This document shows, piece by piece, positions 9,041-17,511 of a DNA stretch of 64,000 nucleotides. Positions within the stretch are counted from its first letter, which is position 1. Each line of letters begins with the position of its first letter. This DNA comes from Burkholderia ubonensis (GTDB taxonomy: Bacteria > Pseudomonadota > Gammaproteobacteria > Burkholderiales > Burkholderiaceae), in NCBI RefSeq assembly GCF_001718695.1, contig NZ_CP013422.1, positions 124,001 through 188,000 of the forward strand, read 5' to 3'. The notes beneath the pieces are model-generated. The model was not told the DNA's origin and made no database searches. It was given only the letters and a program-made list of their open reading frames with translations. Both the position numbers and the translations under genes were made by a program.

Positions 9041-9065
9041 CGGTCGCCGCCGGGCGCCGCGCGCA

Positions 9066-9875
9066 TCACTGGCCGAAGTGCTGCGCCGCGGCGTCCTTCA
9101 GCCGTGCGGCCGTGATTTCACCCATGTGCGATTCGACGAGTTCGCCCTTCGCGTTGAAGAACAGCGTCGTGGGCAGGCCGCGCGATCCGTACGCATGCAT
9201 CGCGCGCAGCGTCGGATCGAGCAGCACGGTGTCGAAGCGCAGCCCCTGCTGCGCGAGGAACGCGCGTACCGCCGATGCGCTTTCTCCCTGATTGAGCATC
9301 AACACCGTGATGTCCGGCCGATCGCGCTGCACCTGTTCGAGAATCGGCATTTCGCGCCGGCAGGGCGCGCACCACGTCGCCCATAGATTCACGACGAGCG
9401 GCTTGCCGGCAAAGCGTTGCGGCAACACGGGCGCTCCATCGAGCGCCTGCAACTGCATTGCGGCGAACGGCGGCGCATTGCGCTGCAGCGTCGCGAGCGT
9501 GCCCAGCGCAATGCCCCATGCGGCCAGCCCGGCGACGATGCCGGCGGCGACGGGCCGGCGCAGAGCCGGAAGGCGGCGCAGCCGCCACACCGCGAACACC
9601 AGCGCGGTTGCGAGGCCGATCCGCCAGTCGAAGCCACCGTCGCCCAGCGCGACGATCGAGCGCGGCGTCGCCGCGTATTCGCGCCACCATTGCGCGACAT
9701 AGCCGATACGGGCGGCGACGAGCCCCAGCAGCAGCGCGTCGAGGATCAGGCTCGACGCGCTCTTGTGCTGGCCGTCAGGCGGGCGGCGCTGGATCAGGCG
9801 GGCAACGAGCCACGCCAGCAATGCCGCGGCGGCTACCGCGACGACGCGTATCGAGAAGGGACCAAGGCTCAACAT
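9066..9875 (-). CDS. Lgt-like membrane domain fused to TlpA-type thioredoxin
   Basis: A 269-residue protein. The N-terminal half (about 1-130) has four or so hydrophobic helices and an RIGYV...ALGDGGFDWRIG segment resembling the N-terminal part of prolipoprotein diacylglyceryl transferase. The C-terminal half is a TlpA/ResA-like thioredoxin domain with the redox pair C169/C172 in WATWCAPCRREM and cis-proline in GLPTTLFF. It is expected to be membrane-anchored with the redox domain in the periplasm, reducing disulfides, perhaps in cytochrome c or envelope protein maturation. The Lgt-like part is too short for a full transferase, so an anchor or electron-relay role is more likely. The ATG at 9875 gives a normal membrane start. 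Confidence 0.75.
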   Translation of the reverse strand: MLSLGPFSIRVVAVAAAALLAWLVARLIQRRPPDGQHKSASSLILDALLLGLVAARIGYVAQWWREYAATPRSIVALGDGGFDWRIGLATALVFAVWRLRRLPALRRPVAAGIVAGLAAWGIALGTLATLQRNAPPFAAMQLQALDGAPVLPQRFAGKPLVVNLWATWCAPCRREMPILEQVQRDRPDITVLMLNQGESASAVRAFLAQQGLRFDTVLLDPTLRAMHAYGSRGLPTTLFFNAKGELVESHMGEITAARLKDAAAQHFGQ

Positions 9876-10107
9876 GAAGGAAAAGTTTCGGGGAACGAGG
9901 GATCGACCGGTGAATGCGACGCGGTCGACGCGTGATGCGGCGTTTCGACCCGGCGCGGCGCTTGCGGTTCCCGTCGTGATCGAGCGGCCTGCGCCGCGTT
10001 GCGGCGGCCGCTCGAATGGCGGATGCGATCGTTCAGGACGACGTCGCGTTCGCCGCTGTGCGGCGGCGCGCCCGACGATACGCGCGGCGCTCGCGCCGCA
10101 GCCCTGA

Positions 10108-11121
10108 CTACCGGATGTCGCGGCCCACGCCGGCCGACGTGCCGCCGAGCCGGTACGCCGTGAAGAACTCATCCCATGGCGTGCCGTGACCGACGGGCAC
10201 GCCGAGTGCCGTGGTGCGCTGCTTCAACGCGGCGAACACGTCGCCGATGCGCGCGGTCTGCGCGGCATCGCTGAACGGACGCTGCTTCGCGCGACCGGCC
10301 GCGAACGCGCCGTAGGCGATCGCGAGCAGACGTGGGCCGTCGTCGATCGAGAAAATCGCCCCGTTGATCGCTTCGACGAGGCGCGGCCGCTCGGCTTCGC
10401 GCGCTTCGGCGATGCACAGGAACACGAGCGCCGACACTTCGTGCAAATCGCGCGCCCGCAACAATGCCGGCAGACGCGCGGCGATCCGCTCGGCCGGTTC
10501 TTCTTGCAGCGCGGTACCGAAGTCGACGACGGCGAGCATCGGATTGTCGTCGTGCACCACGCGCTCGAGCGCCGGTGCAGCGGCGCTCGCTGCCAACTGC
10601 GCGGCGTCGTCGGGTGCGCTGCGCAGCACGTCCGCCACCGGCTGCTGCCACGCCGGAAAGATCATCCGCACGTTGCCGAACTGCTCGCCGCCTTGCGCTG
10701 CCGGATTCCATCGATAGACGATCGTGCCGCCGTGGATGAACGGGGAATACAGATGCTCGGGCGTTTGCGGCAGCGGCCGCCGGTTGATCGGCAGCCACGC
10801 GAGCGTGAGCCAGTCGTAACGGCCGGTGGCCGGCACCGCGGGGCTCGACGTCGCGACGACCTGCCAGGTGCCGCGGTTCGCATAGCGCCTGCGCGCATCG
10901 GGTACCGCGACGGTTTGGCGGGTCGCGGTGTCGAAGTAGGTGGGGCCGGTCACCGGCGCGCCGCTGTCGGCGGCCGGCGTGATGGTCGCGATGACCCACG
11001 CCGTGCCGTCGGCCGACCGGTAGTCGGACGGCCGCAGCGTGGCGACGTCGCGCACCATGCGCGTTTCGGCGGCGACGGTGCTCGGCGGCAGGGCGGCGGA
11101 ACCGGCGATGATGCTCGGCAT
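10108..11121 (-). CDS. hypothetical protein, 337 residues
   Basis: The ATG at 11121 has GAGGG a few bases upstream, an excellent ribosome site. There is no clear signal peptide or transmembrane helix. The first ~160 residues look beta-rich (DGTAWVIATITPAADSGAP, RYDWLTLAWLPINRRPLP) and the remainder helical (AERIAARLPALLRARDLHEV and following). I recognise no catalytic motif or family. It is divergent from the arsR-type gene at 11379, and the operator-like palindrome at 11330-11361 lies in the shared gap, so it might be affected by that regulator. Confidence 0.6.
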   Translation of the reverse strand: MPSIIAGSAALPPSTVAAETRMVRDVATLRPSDYRSADGTAWVIATITPAADSGAPVTGPTYFDTATRQTVAVPDARRRYANRGTWQVVATSSPAVPATGRYDWLTLAWLPINRRPLPQTPEHLYSPFIHGGTIVYRWNPAAQGGEQFGNVRMIFPAWQQPVADVLRSAPDDAAQLAASAAAPALERVVHDDNPMLAVVDFGTALQEEPAERIAARLPALLRARDLHEVSALVFLCIAEAREAERPRLVEAINGAIFSIDDGPRLLAIAYGAFAAGRAKQRPFSDAAQTARIGDVFAALKQRTTALGVPVGHGTPWDEFFTAYRLGGTSAGVGRDIR

Positions 11122-11323
11122 GGATGTCCCTCGGAATCGGGTGTGTATCGCGGCACGTGGGCGATGCGCAACGGTGCAGGTCGGTTCCCGTAACTGTAGA
11201 ACGTCAGCGCGGGAAACGGAAAGCGGCGCGGACGTGCCGTTGGTTTCGCGCACCGTGCCGCATCGTCCCGCAACGTGGTGCAGCGCATCTGCGCCTGCCG
11301 CAGCCCGATCACGCGACGGGCCG

Positions 11324-11361
11324 TTGCAGACGTTTCGTCATTTAGCTAATATGCGAAACGT
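11324..11361 (+). promoter_or_regulatory. promoter with overlapping composite palindrome for the arsR-type operon
   Basis: TTGCAG (11324-11329) and TAATAT (11347-11352), 17 bases apart, form a good sigma-70-type promoter. Overlapping it is a symmetric composite palindrome: ACGTTTCG (11330-11337), TTAGCTAA (11342-11349) exactly at the centre, and CGAAACGT (11354-11361). The two outer arms are perfect inverted copies. A dimeric ArsR protein bound here would occlude RNA polymerase, so autoregulation by the gene at 11379 is the obvious reading. Binding itself is inferred. Confidence 0.65.
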
Positions 11362-11378
11362 TAACCGAGGCCGACCCC

Positions 11379-11678
11379 ATGGACGACGTAACCCGCATCA
11401 GTGCCCTTGCCAATGAAAGCCGGCTCGCCGTCATGCGCTGGCTCAAGAACCCGAGCAAGCATTTCCCGCCGCAGGTGCATGCCGATATCGACGAAGTCGG
11501 CGTGTGCTGCACGTTCATCACCGAGAAGCTCGGCATCGCGCCGGCGACGACCACCCGTCACATGCAGATCCTCGCGGATGCCGGCCTGGTGCGCGCGACC
11601 CGGCTCGGAAAATTCACCTATTACAAGCGGATCGACGCCGAGCTGAAGCGGCTGAGCCGCGATCTGTCGCAACTCTGA
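11379..11678 (+). CDS. ArsR family winged-helix transcriptional regulator
   Basis: A 99-residue ArsR/SmtB-type repressor. The HTH is seen as CTFITEKLGIAPATTTRHMQ (about 45-64), followed by a wing at LVRATRLGKFTYYKR. CC at 43-44 could in principle bind metal or sense oxidation, but the classical CVC box is absent, so the signal is unlikely to be arsenic. It begins the operon with the PLP decarboxylase gene 10 bases downstream. Its promoter carries the composite palindrome at 11330-11361, so self-repression is likely. Confidence 0.85.
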   Translation: MDDVTRISALANESRLAVMRWLKNPSKHFPPQVHADIDEVGVCCTFITEKLGIAPATTTRHMQILADAGLVRATRLGKFTYYKRIDAELKRLSRDLSQL

Positions 11679-11688
11679 GAGAACCCAC

Positions 11689-13041
11689 ATGGATGAACTT
11701 GCCCTGCTGGCGGACGCGGACCGACGCGCGCGCGCCTATCTGACGTCGGTGGACACGCGCCGCGTGTTTCCGGATGCCGCCGCGCTGGCGAATCTGGCCG
11801 CCTTCGACGAGCCGCTGCCCGAACACGGGAAGCCGGCCGACGACGTGCTCCGGCTGCTCGACGGCGCCGGTTCGCCCGCGACCGTCGCGTCGAACGGCCC
11901 GAACTACTTCGGCTTCGTGATCGGCGCCGCGCTGCCGGCCGCCGCGGCGGCCGAGCGCCTGATGCTCGCGTGGGACCAGTGCGCGTCGTCGTTCGACAAC
12001 TCGCCGGTGGCCGCGACGATCGAACGGCAGGCGGCGCGCTGGGTCGTCGATGCGCTCGATCTGCCGCGCGACAGCGCGGTCGGCTTCGGCACCAGCGCGA
12101 CCGCGTGCACGCTCGTTGCGATCGCCGCCGCGCGGCGCGCGCTGCTCGCGCGCAAGGGGTGGGACTTCGAGGGCGACGGCCTGATCGGCGCGCCGGAGGT
12201 CAAGGTGGTGATTTCGGCGCTCGCGCACATCACGGTCAAGAAGGCGCTGCGGGTGCTCGGCTTCGGGATGAAGCGCATCGTCGTCGCGCCGGTGGACGCG
12301 CACGGGCGCATCGACCCCGAGCGCCTGCCGCCGCTCGACGACATGACGATCTTCTGCATGCAGGCCGGCGAAGTGAACACCGGCGAATTCGATCCGTTCG
12401 CCGCGCTGATTCCACGCGCGAAGGCGGCGGGCGCGTGGGTGCACGTCGACGGCGCGTTCGGCCTGTGGGCGCGCGCGTCGTCGAAGGCGGCGCTGACCGA
12501 CGGCATCGACGGCGCGGACAGCTGGACGACCGACGGCCACAAGTGGCTCAACACGCCGTACGACGGCGCGATGGTGATCTGCCGGGACGCGGCGGCGCTC
12601 GCAACCGCAATGAACAGCGACGCCGTTTACCTGAGCGGCGCGCACGACGCGCAGATGAATCTCAACCTCGAGTTCTCGCGACGGGCGCGCGGCATCCCGA
12701 TCTGGGCCGCGTTGCGCGCGCTCGGCCGCGACGGCGTCGCCGCGATGATCGACCGGCATTGCGCGCTGGCGTCGCGCGTCGCGACGGGCCTGCGTGCGGC
12801 CGGCTACGACGTGCTGAGCCGCGTCGTGCTCAACCAGGTGCTGGTGCGAGCCGGCACGGACGACGAAACGATCGCCATCATCGGAGCCGCGCAGGATTCG
12901 GGCGCCGTATGGTTCGGACAGACCGTGTGGCAGGGCAGGCCCGCATTGCGCATCAGCGTGTCGTCGTGGCGCACGCAGGACGAACACGTCGATCGTCTCG
13001 TCGCATTGCTGACGCAGTTGCGCGGCGTGCACGTGCGTTGA
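11689..13041 (+). CDS. PLP-dependent group II decarboxylase-like enzyme
   Basis: A 450-residue fold-type I PLP enzyme of the aromatic-L-amino-acid/glutamate decarboxylase group. The PLP lysine is K285 in DGHKWLNTPYDG. Other family features are the GFGTSATACTLVAIAAAR segment near 124-141 and HVDGAFGLW near 251-259, whose Asp binds the pyridine nitrogen. The substrate is not obvious. It follows the arsR-type regulator by 10 bases with an in-between ribosome site (GAGAGAACCC), so the pair is co-transcribed and the regulator probably controls it. Decarboxylase or lyase chemistry is inferred from family only. Confidence 0.8.
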   Translation: MDELALLADADRRARAYLTSVDTRRVFPDAAALANLAAFDEPLPEHGKPADDVLRLLDGAGSPATVASNGPNYFGFVIGAALPAAAAAERLMLAWDQCASSFDNSPVAATIERQAARWVVDALDLPRDSAVGFGTSATACTLVAIAAARRALLARKGWDFEGDGLIGAPEVKVVISALAHITVKKALRVLGFGMKRIVVAPVDAHGRIDPERLPPLDDMTIFCMQAGEVNTGEFDPFAALIPRAKAAGAWVHVDGAFGLWARASSKAALTDGIDGADSWTTDGHKWLNTPYDGAMVICRDAAALATAMNSDAVYLSGAHDAQMNLNLEFSRRARGIPIWAALRALGRDGVAAMIDRHCALASRVATGLRAAGYDVLSRVVLNQVLVRAGTDDETIAIIGAAQDSGAVWFGQTVWQGRPALRISVSSWRTQDEHVDRLVALLTQLRGVHVR

Positions 13042-13172
13042 GCGACCGCCGCGCGGGCGGCCGCGCGCACCGCTGCGCGCGTGCGCGAAAATGTCCGACA
13101 ATACCGTCGCATGCTTGCCGTGCCGCTTCGGCGAGCCCGTTCAACCGCTGCATTGCTGCCGACGAGGTTGCC

Positions 13173-13640
13173 ATGTCCCCGACGCCTGCCAGGGCACTGT
13201 TGAAAGCCGCCGATATCGCGAAGATGGAACCGGCGCGCGAAGTGCATCCGCTGAACCCCAATGCGGTCCGCCTGAAACGCCAGCTCGGCGACCCGACCGG
13301 CCTCACGCAGATCGGCGCGCACCTGCTGACGCTGACGCCCGGTCGCGAATCGGCCGAATATCACCGTCATCTGTACGAGGAAGAATGCGTGTACGTGCTG
13401 TCGGGCACGGGCACGGCCACGATCGGCGAGCGTGCGTACGAAATCGGGCCGGGCGATTTTCTCGGCTTTGCGCGCGGCGGCGAAGCGCACACGTTGCAGA
13501 ACACCGGCGCCGCGCCGCTCGAACTGCTGATCATGGGGCAGCGCCTGGAACACGACGTGTGCGAGTATCCGAGAATCGGCAAGCGGCTTCACGTCGCGGG
13601 CGCGCTCGAGGATTTCGTCGAACTGCCCGGCCAGCTATAA
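13173..13640 (+). CDS. cupin domain protein
   Basis: A 155-residue single-domain cupin. The first cupin motif is visible as YHRHLYEEECVYVLSGTG, with metal-binding His/His/Glu spacing (HRH...EE). The second follows at GPGDFLGFARGGEAHTLQN, with a His near residue 108. It resembles small isomerase or dioxygenase-like cupins, but the substrate cannot be told. The ATG at 13173 follows GAGG by a few bases; in-frame sequence further upstream belongs to the shadow of the decarboxylase gene. It lies 131 bases after that gene and may be in the same transcript. Confidence 0.78.
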   Translation: MSPTPARALLKAADIAKMEPAREVHPLNPNAVRLKRQLGDPTGLTQIGAHLLTLTPGRESAEYHRHLYEEECVYVLSGTGTATIGERAYEIGPGDFLGFARGGEAHTLQNTGAAPLELLIMGQRLEHDVCEYPRIGKRLHVAGALEDFVELPGQL

Positions 13641-13709
13641 GCCGCGCTTGCCCGCAGCGGCCGCCGTCGCGCTTATGATGCGGGAACGCCACTGACAGGA
13701 TCGCATCCC

Positions 13710-14537
13710 ATGGACGCGCCGCTTCCGCCGTTGAACGACCCGCTTTCCGAAACCGAAACCGAAACCGAAACCGAAACCGCGGTCGAGCCGCGCGCGCTGC
13801 GCGTGCATCGGCCGGTCGCGCTCGTCACCGGATCGACGTCGGGCATCGGTGCGGCGATCGCGCGCCGCCTCGCGGCGGATGGCCATGCGGTGATCCTGCA
13901 TTCGCGCAGTTCGGTCGACGCCGGGCGCGCGATGGCGCGGGAGCTCGGCGGCACGTACGTGCAGGCCGATCTCGCCGACGATGCCGAGCGCGTGCGGCTG
14001 ATACGCGATGCGCTCGCGGTGCATGGCCGGCTCGACGTGCTGGTGAACAACGCCGGCGTGAGCCGCGTGATCGCACATGACGATCTCGCGGCCGCGACGC
14101 CCGACGTGTGGCGCGAGATGCACGAGATCAACGTGATCGCGCCGTTCCGGCTCGTGGCGCTCGCCCAGCCCGCGCTGCTCGATGCAGCGTCGCGCGGGCG
14201 CGCCGGTTGCGTCGTCAACGTCAGCTCGCATGCCGGGGTACGGCCGAAGGGCGCGTCGATTCCGTATGCGGCCGCGAAGGCCGCGCTCAATCACACGACG
14301 CGATTGCTCGCGCGCACGCTCGCGCCGGCGATCCGCGTCAACGCGGTGGCGCCCGGGCTCGTCGACACGCCGCTGACCGCCGGCTGGACGGATGCGCGGC
14401 AGCGTTGGCGCGAGCACGCACCGATGCGCCGCGCGGCGCAGCCGGACGACGTCGCGCAGACGGTCGCGATGCTCGTCGCGTCCGATTACATGACGGGCGA
14501 GATCGTGATGCTCGACGGGGGATTGAATCTGACGTGA
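13710..14537 (+). CDS. short-chain dehydrogenase/reductase
   Basis: A 275-residue classical SDR using NAD(P)H. The nucleotide-binding motif is TGSTSGIG (about 38-45), NNAG lies near 112-115, the catalytic Ser is in VNVSSHAG, and the YAAAK active-site pair is in SIPYAAAKAALN. The C-terminal half (APGLVDTPLT, then DYMTGEIVMLDGG) is typical of FabG-like enzymes. The N-terminus is unusual: a Glu-Thr run encoded by five tandem GAAACC hexamers precedes the Rossmann fold. It stands 69 bases after the cupin gene. Substrate unknown. Confidence 0.85.
   Translation: MDAPLPPLNDPLSETETETETETAVEPRALRVHRPVALVTGSTSGIGAAIARRLAADGHAVILHSRSSVDAGRAMARELGGTYVQADLADDAERVRLIRDALAVHGRLDVLVNNAGVSRVIAHDDLAAATPDVWREMHEINVIAPFRLVALAQPALLDAASRGRAGCVVNVSSHAGVRPKGASIPYAAAKAALNHTTRLLARTLAPAIRVNAVAPGLVDTPLTAGWTDARQRWREHAPMRRAAQPDDVAQTVAMLVASDYMTGEIVMLDGGLNLT
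13749..13778 (+). repeat. five tandem GAAACC hexamers inside the SDR gene
   Basis: The hexamer GAAACC is repeated five times without interruption, encoding alternating Glu and Thr near residue 15 of the SDR. Because the unit is 6 bases, copy-number change would lengthen or shorten the N-terminal tail in frame and not break the gene. Confidence 0.85.
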
Positions 14538-14696
14538 TGGGGGCGAGAGCGGCGAGGCCGTTTGATACCGGTGTCGGTGGCCGCGGCGACGTCGCCTTGA
14601 GCGCGTACTGATCGCAACCATTCGGTTTGCTTCGACAAGCAACGGGGCAGCCGAGTAGCAGCGACCAGAGCCCGCAGCCCGCACCGCGTTACCGCG

Positions 14697-14999
14697 TTAC
14701 CCCAGCAACTGCCGCAGCACTCCCGCCGACACGACCCCGGCGATGACGGTCGGCAGGATCGACAGGCGGGTCGCGGCCAGCAGCGTGACGGCCAGCGCGA
14801 GCAGGTCCGCGGGCCGGCTCGACACGAAGGCCGGCGCGATCACCGAGATCAGCACGCAGCCGGGCACGTTCTCCATGACCGCCGTCATGCGCGGGCTGAG
14901 CGTGCGGTTGCGCAGCATCACGTAGCCGAGGATGCGCGACAGGTACGTCGTCGACGCCATCAGCACGATGGTCGCGACGGTATGGAAATCAGGCATCAT
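14697..14999 (-). CDS. azlD: AzlD family branched-chain amino acid exporter subunit
   Basis: A 100-residue, almost wholly hydrophobic protein with about three transmembrane helices, of the AzlD family. AzlC and AzlD together form an exporter for branched-chain amino acids or analogues such as azaleucine. Its ATG (14999) lies inside the 3' end of the AzlC gene, overlapping by 11 bases, so translation is probably coupled. RNRTLSPRM near residue 30 is family-like. Confidence 0.85.
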   Translation of the reverse strand: MMPDFHTVATIVLMASTTYLSRILGYVMLRNRTLSPRMTAVMENVPGCVLISVIAPAFVSSRPADLLALAVTLLAATRLSILPTVIAGVVSAGVLRQLLG

Positions 15000-15726
15000 C
15001 GCGCGGCTCCCACAGCACGGCGGCGATCAGTCCCGCGCACGCGCCGGCCGCGACGTACCACGCGCCCGGGACGGCCAGGTGCGTCGCGGCTGCGACGACG
15101 AGACTGACGAACCACGGCCGGCTCGCGCGCATGCCCTTCCACATGCCTCGGAGCAGCACCAGGAAAACCGCCGTGAACGCCATGTCGAAGCCGTACTGCT
15201 CGACGTCGCCGATCGTCGGCCCGAGCGCGGCGCCGAGCGTCGTCATCGACAGCCACGTCATGTAGAGGCCGGCGGCCACGCCCGCGTAATACGGGACGCT
15301 GATGTGGTCGGCCGAGCGCCGCCGCGCGTCGGCGAGCGACATCGCCCAGCTCTCGTCGCACATGAAGAACAGCGCCGCGAATGCGCGCCTGCGCGGCAGG
15401 CGCCGGATGTACGGCGCAAACGCGGCGCCCATCAGGATGTGCCGCGAATTGACCAGGAACGACATCGCGACGATCAGCGCGATGTGCGGCGGCGAGGTCC
15501 ACAGCCGGATGGCCGCGAATTCGGAGCCGCCGCCGAAATTGAGGCCGGTCAGCATCGGCACTTCGAGCAGGCTCAAGCCCTTCTGGGCGGCCTGCGCGCC
15601 GAGCACCAGCGCAAACGGAACGAAACCCAGCATCATGGGCAGCGACGCACGCAGGCCGCGGCTCATCTCCAGCAAGAACGCGGACTGCTGGCGCAGCCCG
15701 GTCGACGTTGAAACACTACTGCTCAT
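14989..15726 (-). CDS. azlC: AzlC family branched-chain amino acid exporter subunit
   Basis: A 245-residue membrane protein with several helices of the AzlC family, the large partner of the downstream AzlD. The start at 15726 is fixed by a perfect AGGAGG about 6 bases upstream. Family-like segments include MMLGFVPFALVLGAQA near 31-46 and FLVNSRHILMGAAFAPYIRR near 86-105. The gene pair is divergent from an Lrp/AsnC regulator at 15853, the arrangement seen where a Lrp protein controls azlCD in response to branched-chain amino acids. Confidence 0.88.
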   Translation of the reverse strand: MSSSVSTSTGLRQQSAFLLEMSRGLRASLPMMLGFVPFALVLGAQAAQKGLSLLEVPMLTGLNFGGGSEFAAIRLWTSPPHIALIVAMSFLVNSRHILMGAAFAPYIRRLPRRRAFAALFFMCDESWAMSLADARRRSADHISVPYYAGVAAGLYMTWLSMTTLGAALGPTIGDVEQYGFDMAFTAVFLVLLRGMWKGMRASRPWFVSLVVAAATHLAVPGAWYVAAGACAGLIAAVLWEPRDDA

Positions 15727-15852
15727 CACACCTCCTTCGGGAGGAGGATTGTCTGCTTTTTTGACTCGAATCGGGTTGCGTTGTGGCCAGTTCTTTCGGA
15801 GAATTTGGCATCGAATACGCGATTCGCGGATTTCTTGGAATTGGATGCCAAA

Positions 15853-16311
15853 ATGAAGCTTGATGCCATCGACCGGCGAATCCTGAGCGCGCTCCAGCGC
15901 GACGGCCGCATGCAGAACGTGGAGCTCGCGCACGAAGTCGGGCTGTCGCCGTCGCCGTGCCTGCGGCGCGTGCGGCTGCTCGAGGAAGCGGGCGTGATCG
16001 AGAAATACGTGGCCGTGCTGAACCCCGCGAAGGTCGGCAAGGGGCTGACGATCTTCACGCGCGTGTGGCTGAAGGGGCAGGACGCGGAATCCGTGAACCG
16101 CTTCGCCGAGGCCGTCCAGCAGATGCCGGAAGTCGTCGAGTGCCATCTGATGGCGGGCGACTGCGATTTCCTGCTGCGCGTCGTCGCGGCCGACATCGAC
16201 GACTACCGGCGTTTCCAGATGGAATACCTGACGCGCATTCCGGGCGTGCTGAGCGTGAAGACCGACATTCCGATGCAGAAGGTCAAGCTCACGTCGGCGC
16301 TGCCGACGTAG
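15853..16311 (+). CDS. Lrp/AsnC family transcriptional regulator next to azlCD
   Basis: A 152-residue Lrp/AsnC protein. It opens KLDAIDRRILSALQRDGRMQ, its HTH recognition region is LSPSPCLRRVRLLEEAG, and the C-terminal RAM domain has the family-typical MAGDCDFLLRVVAADIDDY. The ATG at 15853 gives the standard Lrp start; the 24 residues of upstream open frame cover the intergenic promoter region. Facing azlC across about 126 bases, it is the likely local activator or repressor of that exporter. Confidence 0.9.
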   Translation: MKLDAIDRRILSALQRDGRMQNVELAHEVGLSPSPCLRRVRLLEEAGVIEKYVAVLNPAKVGKGLTIFTRVWLKGQDAESVNRFAEAVQQMPEVVECHLMAGDCDFLLRVVAADIDDYRRFQMEYLTRIPGVLSVKTDIPMQKVKLTSALPT

Positions 16312-16493
16312 CGCACGGCGGACGCGCCGCGCCGCATCGCCGTTTCGTCATCGGCCGGTGACGATCGCCCGCTACACTGTCGATGCAGTTTCGTTTCGCC
16401 GCGTCGCGGCCGATGCGCGCGTCGGCTGCACCGGCAACTAACCGTCATCGCGCGACGATCGCCGCGCGGTGCGTTCTTCTTGTCGAGCCCTTC

Positions 16494-17063
16494 ATGCCGC
16501 CATTCAACAATCCGTGGAATTCGCTGGAAATCGTCAAGCTCGTGCTCGGCGTGCTGACGCCGCTGTCGGTGGCCTGCCTCGGCTGGCTCGTCGCGCGCCG
16601 GCTGAAGCGGCTGGAGCTCGTGCAGTGGACCAACCAGAAGCTGATCGAGAAACGGCTCGCGCTCTACGACGCGGTCGCGCCGCTGCTCAACCAGCTGCTG
16701 TGCTTCTACACGTGGATCGGCCACTGGAAGGACATTTCGCCGGACGACGTGATCCGCGCCAAGCGCGAGCTGGACCGCACGTTCCACATCTACCGCTACC
16801 TGTTCGGCGACGACGTGTACGACGCGTACCACACGTACATCCATGCGCTGTTCGAGACGCACACGGGGCCCGGCCGCGACGCGCGGATTCGTTCGCTGAT
16901 CCACGCGCCCGATGGCGACCGCAGCGTGCACGGCGCGTACGAATGGAAACCGGCATGGGTCGAGCGCTTCGCGACCGCGAACGTGACCGACAAGGCCGAC
17001 GTGCTGCGTCACTACACGGCGCTGATGGAGCGGCTGCGCGTGGCGCTCGGCGCGAATCGCTGA
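16494..17063 (+). CDS. membrane-anchored hypothetical protein
   Basis: A 189-residue protein with one N-terminal transmembrane helix (about 12-32, IVKLVLGVLTPLSVACLGWLV) followed by a basic LKRLEL stretch and a helical cytoplasmic domain. It resembles short bacterial proteins of unknown function with the pattern TM helix, then NQKLIEKRLALYD. I chose the ATG at 16494 (MPPFNNPWNS) because the 37 upstream residues look non-coding. It is convergent with the DUF2322 gene and a long hairpin separates the two. No function can be assigned. Confidence 0.6.
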   Translation: MPPFNNPWNSLEIVKLVLGVLTPLSVACLGWLVARRLKRLELVQWTNQKLIEKRLALYDAVAPLLNQLLCFYTWIGHWKDISPDDVIRAKRELDRTFHIYRYLFGDDVYDAYHTYIHALFETHTGPGRDARIRSLIHAPDGDRSVHGAYEWKPAWVERFATANVTDKADVLRHYTALMERLRVALGANR

Positions 17064-17120
17064 GGATCGCGCGCGGGTTCGCCCGTTGCCGCATGCCGCC
17101 GCGCGTGGCGGCGTGCGGCT

Positions 17121-17168
17121 GCGTAACGGCGGGTGCCCGAAGCCGGCTTCGCGCACCCGCCGTTACGT
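17121..17168. terminator. long near-perfect hairpin between convergent genes
   Basis: The arms GTAACGGCGGGTGC (17123-17136) and its exact complement (17153-17166) enclose a perfect 12-base palindrome, GAAGCCGGCTTC. This makes a stem of about 20 pairs with one mismatch. It sits between two genes that converge, so it can serve as a terminator for both. No T-run follows on either strand, so it may act with Rho or as an RNA-end stabiliser. Confidence 0.6.
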
Positions 17169-17178
17169 CGTTGCGCGC

Positions 17179-17511
17179 TCAGTGCTGCGCGATCACGTCG
17201 ATGCGCAGCGGTTCGCCGCCGGCCGCGATCGCGAGCAGGTGGTCGACGTTCGGATGCGCGCCCGGACGGTTGCGCGCATCGGCCGTATGTTCGGCGAACA
17301 CCGCGAGGCCGTGCTCGGCCGCCTTCGCGTCCAGCGCGCCGAACGTTTGCCGCAGATAGTGATACACCGCGAGCGAGCCCTGCTTGCCCGGCTTGTTCTC
17401 GATGTTCGCGACCACGTCGCCGTTGCCGTTGACGAGATCGATGCGCTCGATGCCGTCGATGGACGGCAGTTGCGCGAGGTTGTCCTTGAATACGCTGGTC
17501 GGTTGAATCAC
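17179..17511 (-). CDS. DUF2322 family protein
   Basis: A 110-residue soluble protein that I match to DUF2322 from its pattern: LPSIDGIERIDLVNGNG, IENKPGKQGSLAVYHYL, and a histidine-containing ending (FAEHTADARNRPGAHPNVDHLLAI). Small, conserved, no known activity. It is encoded alone, convergent with the upstream hypothetical and followed by an independent thioredoxin-like gene on the other strand. Confidence 0.7.
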   Translation of the reverse strand: MIQPTSVFKDNLAQLPSIDGIERIDLVNGNGDVVANIENKPGKQGSLAVYHYLRQTFGALDAKAAEHGLAVFAEHTADARNRPGAHPNVDHLLAIAAGGEPLRIDVIAQH

